Assembly: GCA_964514415.1 (NCBI GenBank)
Contig: CAZEQL010000008.1
Span: 1-31,129 of the forward strand
Direction of reading: 5' to 3'
DNA length: 31,129 bases
Source: CAZEQL01 sp964514415
GTDB lineage: Bacteria; Chloroflexota; Dehalococcoidia; GIF9; AB-539-J10
Notes under the pieces: generated by a model
Seen by the model: the letters and a program-made list of their open reading frames with translations, nothing else
What the model was told of the DNA's origin: nothing
The model's database searches: none
Translations under genes and position numbers: made by a program
Part shown: positions 28,777 to 31,129 of the stretch, piece by piece
Numbering within the stretch: the stretch's first letter is position 1
How the letters are laid out: each line of letters begins with the position of its first letter

Positions 28777-29449
28777 CCCCCAATACTCTGTTTTCTATAT
28801 GCGGCAGTTCTCCGGATAACCAATCTTTGACTCGTTTCATAAATCCTCTGAGGTCAGCAATATCAATTATACGACGGTGGTACAAGTCCAAATCTATAAG
28901 TGTGCCTGTCTCTGGTAGATTTTCTTTGTGCCTGAATTCAGGGCGTATGCTAAATGTACCAACTCGTAGATTTACTTCAATAGGTTCATTCGCTACCTTT
29001 ACCATAAATTCAAAGTTAGATGGAGAAATGATTGGTATCGCAGGGTCTGCTGCCCATTTGGGAGAAAATAAGTTTTGTGCCATCTGTTGGACAGCTTGTC
29101 CTAGCTTGTCCCTATCAATTCCGCGCAAATATTGCACCCGAACACCAATCCTTCTGTACTGACTTACGCCCAAAATTTCAGACACGCCTTCTATTGTTGC
29201 CTCAGAGGTACTAATCACATCGTCCAATTTTTCAGGTAGGCTAAAGTGCAGCCATACTATTAGCGAATTCACTTTCAATGTCTCAAAAACAGCATCTCTA
29301 TTTCTCATTATCAAGCCATCTAAGCCTACCGTTTTTTCCGGGAATGCGCTATCCCATTTGTTCATTATCCGTCCAGCATCGTCCAGATATCTCCATCCCC
29401 TTACCATATCTGCTTGACAGAAAGCATCAACAAGTAAATGTTCGGTCAT
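28760..29449 (-). CDS. Unknown 229-aa protein, first gene of a three-gene operon
   Basis: I do not recognise this protein. It is soluble, without signal peptide or membrane helix. Segments such as FETLKVNSLIVWLHFSLPEK and SQYRRIGVRVQYLRGIDRDKLGQAV recall the strand-rich core of the sporadically distributed TIGR04255-type proteins (R-x-G-x-R-x-x-Y pattern), but the N-terminus differs and the match is weak. The C-terminal helix FMKRVKDWLSGELPHIENRVLGG could be a dimerisation or binding segment. ATG at 29449 is preceded by a weak GGTAGAG. A near-consensus promoter lies 48 nt upstream. Its stop overlaps the next gene by 17 nt, so the two are coupled. Confidence 0.55.
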   Translation of the reverse strand: MTEHLLVDAFCQADMVRGWRYLDDAGRIMNKWDSAFPEKTVGLDGLIMRNRDAVFETLKVNSLIVWLHFSLPEKLDDVISTSEATIEGVSEILGVSQYRRIGVRVQYLRGIDRDKLGQAVQQMAQNLFSPKWAADPAIPIISPSNFEFMVKVANEPIEVNLRVGTFSIRPEFRHKENLPETGTLIDLDLYHRRIIDIADLRGFMKRVKDWLSGELPHIENRVLGGVKFE

Positions 29450-29496
29450 TTTGCTCTACCCCTACTCAATTAAGCGCTGTTGGAGCACATGGATGG

Positions 29497-29525
29497 ATTA
29501 TAATGTAATGACAACAATCTTTCAA
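29497..29525 (-). promoter_or_regulatory. Promoter of the three-gene operon
   Basis: On the minus strand TTGAAA (29525-29520), a 17-nt spacer and TATAAT (29502-29497) match the sigma70 consensus at 10 of 12 positions. Transcription would start near 29490, giving a leader of about 41 nt. The rest of the 29450-29652 gap shows no gene. Confidence 0.65.
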
Positions 29526-29652
29526 CCTTATATGGTTCATACAACTATCAATTCATGCTGGTAGCCTGCATACACCAATAAGCTCCTCTCACCTCTCACC
29601 TTTTGCCTCTGCCATTTCTGCATAATTGACTCTCTTTTCTTTGTCTTCCAAC

Positions 29653-30468
29653 CTACTTCTGCGAGCCTATAATCTTCGTCGACAGAATGTCTTCTAACCT
29701 GACTATGTATATGTTGCTCGGTTCAGCACCAGATTTCAATATGAGATATTTGTCGTCGCTTAGAATCAAATGCAAGTCTTCAGCAGTTCGAAGGGAATTA
29801 TCGGTAACAACTTCCCATCGAACGTCATCGATTACCTGATAAGTTGCATGCAATTCTACGAGGGGATATCTATCTGATTCAATAATCCCCTTGCATGTTC
29901 CCCAAGCATTTGCACTCATATACGGAAAGCAAATAAGGGTAATTGCTATTCCAGTAACAAACAGTTTTGAAATAATCTTACCGCTCTTTATCCGGCTTGC
30001 GATGGCTGTGTCATACAGAAGCAGAATCGAGCAGCCAACTGTTACGGTGCAAGCCGTTAAAATCCCAATGACCAGCGGGGGCGCAGCCCTTTTGCTAGGA
30101 GCAAAAACTATGAACACAACCATGCCTGCTAGTATTGCAGCAAAGTAAATAAAGTAGCCTAGACCTACAATAAGATCACTTTTCCGATAACTCTTCACGG
30201 GAGCGGATGTTCGAAGTGGAAACAAATACAATAAGAAACCAACAACTATGGAAGTAAATAACAAAGTTATTATCAAGTTATCTATGCGTGCTCCAAAGTA
30301 CGCATAGTCTTCCAAGCTGTAATTCATAATGCCCGTTGGTATCTTGAGTGCAGACAAATACGCATCAGAGTATGTCCTACCAACGAAATACAGAAGATAT
30401 ATCAATGCAGTCAATCCGCCTACAATCAATGCTACGAAGTGCCTAACGCTCATTTTATTTTGTTCCAT
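29653..30468 (-). CDS. Five-helix membrane protein of unknown function
   Basis: A 271-aa integral membrane protein. I set the start at ATG 30468 (MEQNKMSVRHF). The frame stays open to 30627, but that extension lacks hydrophobic or conserved character and a ribosome site; before 30468 there is AGGTAGG. Five hydrophobic segments follow: FVALIVGGLTALIYLLYFVG, LIITLLFTSIVVGFLLYLF, LIVGLGYFIYFAAILAGMVVFIVF, PLVIGILTACTVTVGCSILLLY and LFVTGIAITLICFPYM. A soluble C-terminal domain of about 80 residues rich in beta strands follows (residues about 190-271). It precedes the three-gene operon on the same strand, 203 nt away, and may or may not belong to it. No family is recognised. Confidence 0.65.
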   Translation of the reverse strand: MEQNKMSVRHFVALIVGGLTALIYLLYFVGRTYSDAYLSALKIPTGIMNYSLEDYAYFGARIDNLIITLLFTSIVVGFLLYLFPLRTSAPVKSYRKSDLIVGLGYFIYFAAILAGMVVFIVFAPSKRAAPPLVIGILTACTVTVGCSILLLYDTAIASRIKSGKIISKLFVTGIAITLICFPYMSANAWGTCKGIIESDRYPLVELHATYQVIDDVRWEVVTDNSLRTAEDLHLILSDDKYLILKSGAEPSNIYIVRLEDILSTKIIGSQK

Positions 30469-30565
30469 AACACCTACCTCTAAGAGACGCTTTTCCAAAG
30501 AAAGCCAGATACATTGCACGCTCCGTTTGGCATTCATGCATCTGCCCCTGCTTACTGCACAGCTA

Positions 30566-30646
30566 TCAGTGCATCTTGGACTTTCTTTGTTGGGCAATGG
30601 TTCCAAGGGAACAGGCGTAACCCCCACCCTTGTTATACCTTGTCAT
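30566..30646 (-). CDS. 26-codon upstream ORF (possible leader peptide)
   Basis: A short frame begins with ATG 30646 preceded by TTTAGGAGG at a 5-nt spacing, the best ribosome site in this part of the window, and encodes MTRYNKGGGYACSLGTIAQQ plus RKSKMH. It ends 97 nt before the membrane protein start. It may be a leader peptide or a small protein; too short to judge by coding statistics. Confidence 0.35.
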   Translation of the reverse strand: MTRYNKGGGYACSLGTIAQQRKSKMH

Positions 30647-30663
30647 AATCGCCTCCTAAATCA

Positions 30664-30669
30664 ATTATA
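30664..30669 (-). promoter_or_regulatory. Candidate -10 box before the 26-codon ORF and membrane protein gene
   Basis: The minus strand reads TATAAT here, 17 nt before the short ORF's ATG. Transcription would begin near 30657, at the ribosome-binding AGGAGG itself. A convincing -35 is not seen; the duplicated tRNA promoter at about 30803-30775 could also feed this transcript. Confidence 0.35.
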
Positions 30670-30732
30670 CCCTTAACCAGCTTCAAAAAGAATGCCTACA
30701 CTAGGCCAACATTTGCTTAACGCAGAGGGCTG

Positions 30733-30766
30733 TCAAACCACTGCTCTATCCCTGAGCTACGCTGGC
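30733..30766 (-). pseudogene. tRNA fragment (5' half) with intact tRNA promoter
   Basis: The minus strand from 30766 repeats the 5' half of the tRNA-Thr at 22244: acceptor strand GCCAGCG, D stem GCTC/GAGC and a D loop with one change (AGGGATA for AGGGGTA). The anticodon arm then reads GTGGTTTGACAG; matching stem, T arm and 3' acceptor strand are missing. The TATACT box at 30780-30775 with the same 8-nt spacing, and further bases upstream, are also shared. The changed anticodon loop (GAC if read as such) leaves open that it derives from a sister tRNA. Confidence 0.8.
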
Positions 30767-30809
30767 ATGCGCTTAGTATAGGTAACGACAAGGATTTTAG
30801 GCAATGGCG

Positions 30810-31129
30810 TTACTCTTCCTCTTCACAAGGAGGATATTGTGGTGGTGCCTCACCTTTGCTCTCCACGATTCGGGGATATTTGCCTACAACCTTTTCTTCC
30901 CTCACACTGAGCAACTCAATTGAATGCCACCATCCGTCTCCGAAATCGAACACATAGAGAAACTTCTTTTTCACCTGCAAACCCAGAGAATCAATTTTAG
31001 CTCTTTTGGCATTCTTCGCATTACTTTCAGGGTCAGGTAAGCCATACTCAGTGGAGCTATCCCAGGACTTATTACTGAGGAAGAAGGCATAAAGATGTTC
31101 ATCAAAGCGGTCAAATGCCTCAAAAATTG
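30810..31129 (-). CDS. Plasmid pRiA4b ORF-3 family protein (partial, C-terminal part)
   Basis: The last 105 codons of a gene that runs off the window edge; the reading frame was translated by hand. The visible part begins IFEAFDRFDEHLYAFFLSNK. It contains the family's hallmark YVFDFGDGWWHSIELLSV about 45 residues before the end, and finishes YPPCEEEE before a TAA stop at 30812-30810. Proteins of this family (PRiA4_ORF3) are small, often carried on plasmids and mobile elements, and have no established biochemical role. The stop lies about 30 nt upstream of the duplicated tRNA promoter. Its Glu-rich end and adjacent tRNA copy echo the 22.2-kb locus. Confidence 0.8.
   Translation of the reverse strand, partial: IFEAFDRFDEHLYAFFLSNKSWDSSTEYGLPDPESNAKNAKRAKIDSLGLQVKKKFLYVFDFGDGWWHSIELLSVREEKVVGKYPRIVESKGEAPPQYPPCEEEE

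Noticed and set aside
30469..30627. 53-codon N-terminal extension of the membrane protein
   Set aside because: No ribosome site, Cys/Arg-rich low-quality sequence, and a better ATG at 30468 with AGGTAGG right before the first membrane helix.

Overview
The window is a stretch of bacterial chromosome, most probably from a Chloroflexota (Dehalococcoidia-like) organism. That placement is an inference. It rests on the mix of gene types: a CBS-less GuaB3, a eukaryote-like long isoleucyl-tRNA synthetase, short lipoprotein-type HtrA and cyclophilin, and a ribosomal-protein/YidC block without dnaA. No rRNA gene, CRISPR array or prophage structural gene was seen.

Region 1 (about 1-8.7 kb) is a housekeeping block. 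An HtrA-like protease (+) runs tail-to-tail, with overlapping stop codons, into a long minus-strand operon-like series. In transcription order this is rpsF, ssb, rpsR, rpmH, rnpA, yidD, an eight-bladed PQQ-like lipoprotein, yidC, jag and ileS. It joins the S6-SSB-S18 cluster to the L34-RNase P-YidD-YidC-Jag cluster that in many bacteria sits beside dnaA. rpmH (46 aa) is too short for a routine ORF listing and was read by hand.

Region 2 (8.7-22.2 kb) holds a metallophosphoesterase; a plus-strand set thiL-tsaE-tsaB-(PaaI thioesterase/HAD fusion)-ndk with overlapping genes; rsfS; an endonuclease IV-like protein; ftsH; metG; a small zinc-ribbon protein coupled to rsmI; guaB3; a LysE-type exporter; and an unknown barrel-like protein with an eleven-glutamate tail that starts 12 nt after tRNA-Thr(CGU). 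Several genes have a good -10 box so close to the start codon that the mRNA would be leaderless or nearly so.

Region 3 (22.2-31.1 kb) is looser and looks accessory. It lies between the intact tRNA-Thr gene and a second partial copy (promoter plus 5' half) at 30.77 kb, in the same orientation. Inside are an HTH regulator divergent from degV with a perfect-consensus promoter, a lipoprotein cyclophilin, and a 0.77-kb repeat-rich gap. After these come an SCP2-like/iron-sulfur flavoprotein fusion bracketed by a 12-bp inverted repeat, a MITE-like palindrome, and an orphan HigA-like repressor whose promoter contains a perfect 20-bp palindrome. A roughly 120-nt structured element with a terminator hairpin occurs twice (24.57 and 27.25 kb).

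The best candidate for an undescribed system is a compact three-gene minus-strand operon (29449-27541) with its own promoter (TTGAAA-17-TATAAT) and terminator. It encodes an unknown 229-aa protein, a coiled-coil plus winged-helix protein, and a 206-aa protein that looks like a TIR/deoxyribosyltransferase-type Rossmann fold. A five-helix membrane protein with its own short upstream ORF precedes it. The window ends inside a plasmid pRiA4b ORF-3-family gene.
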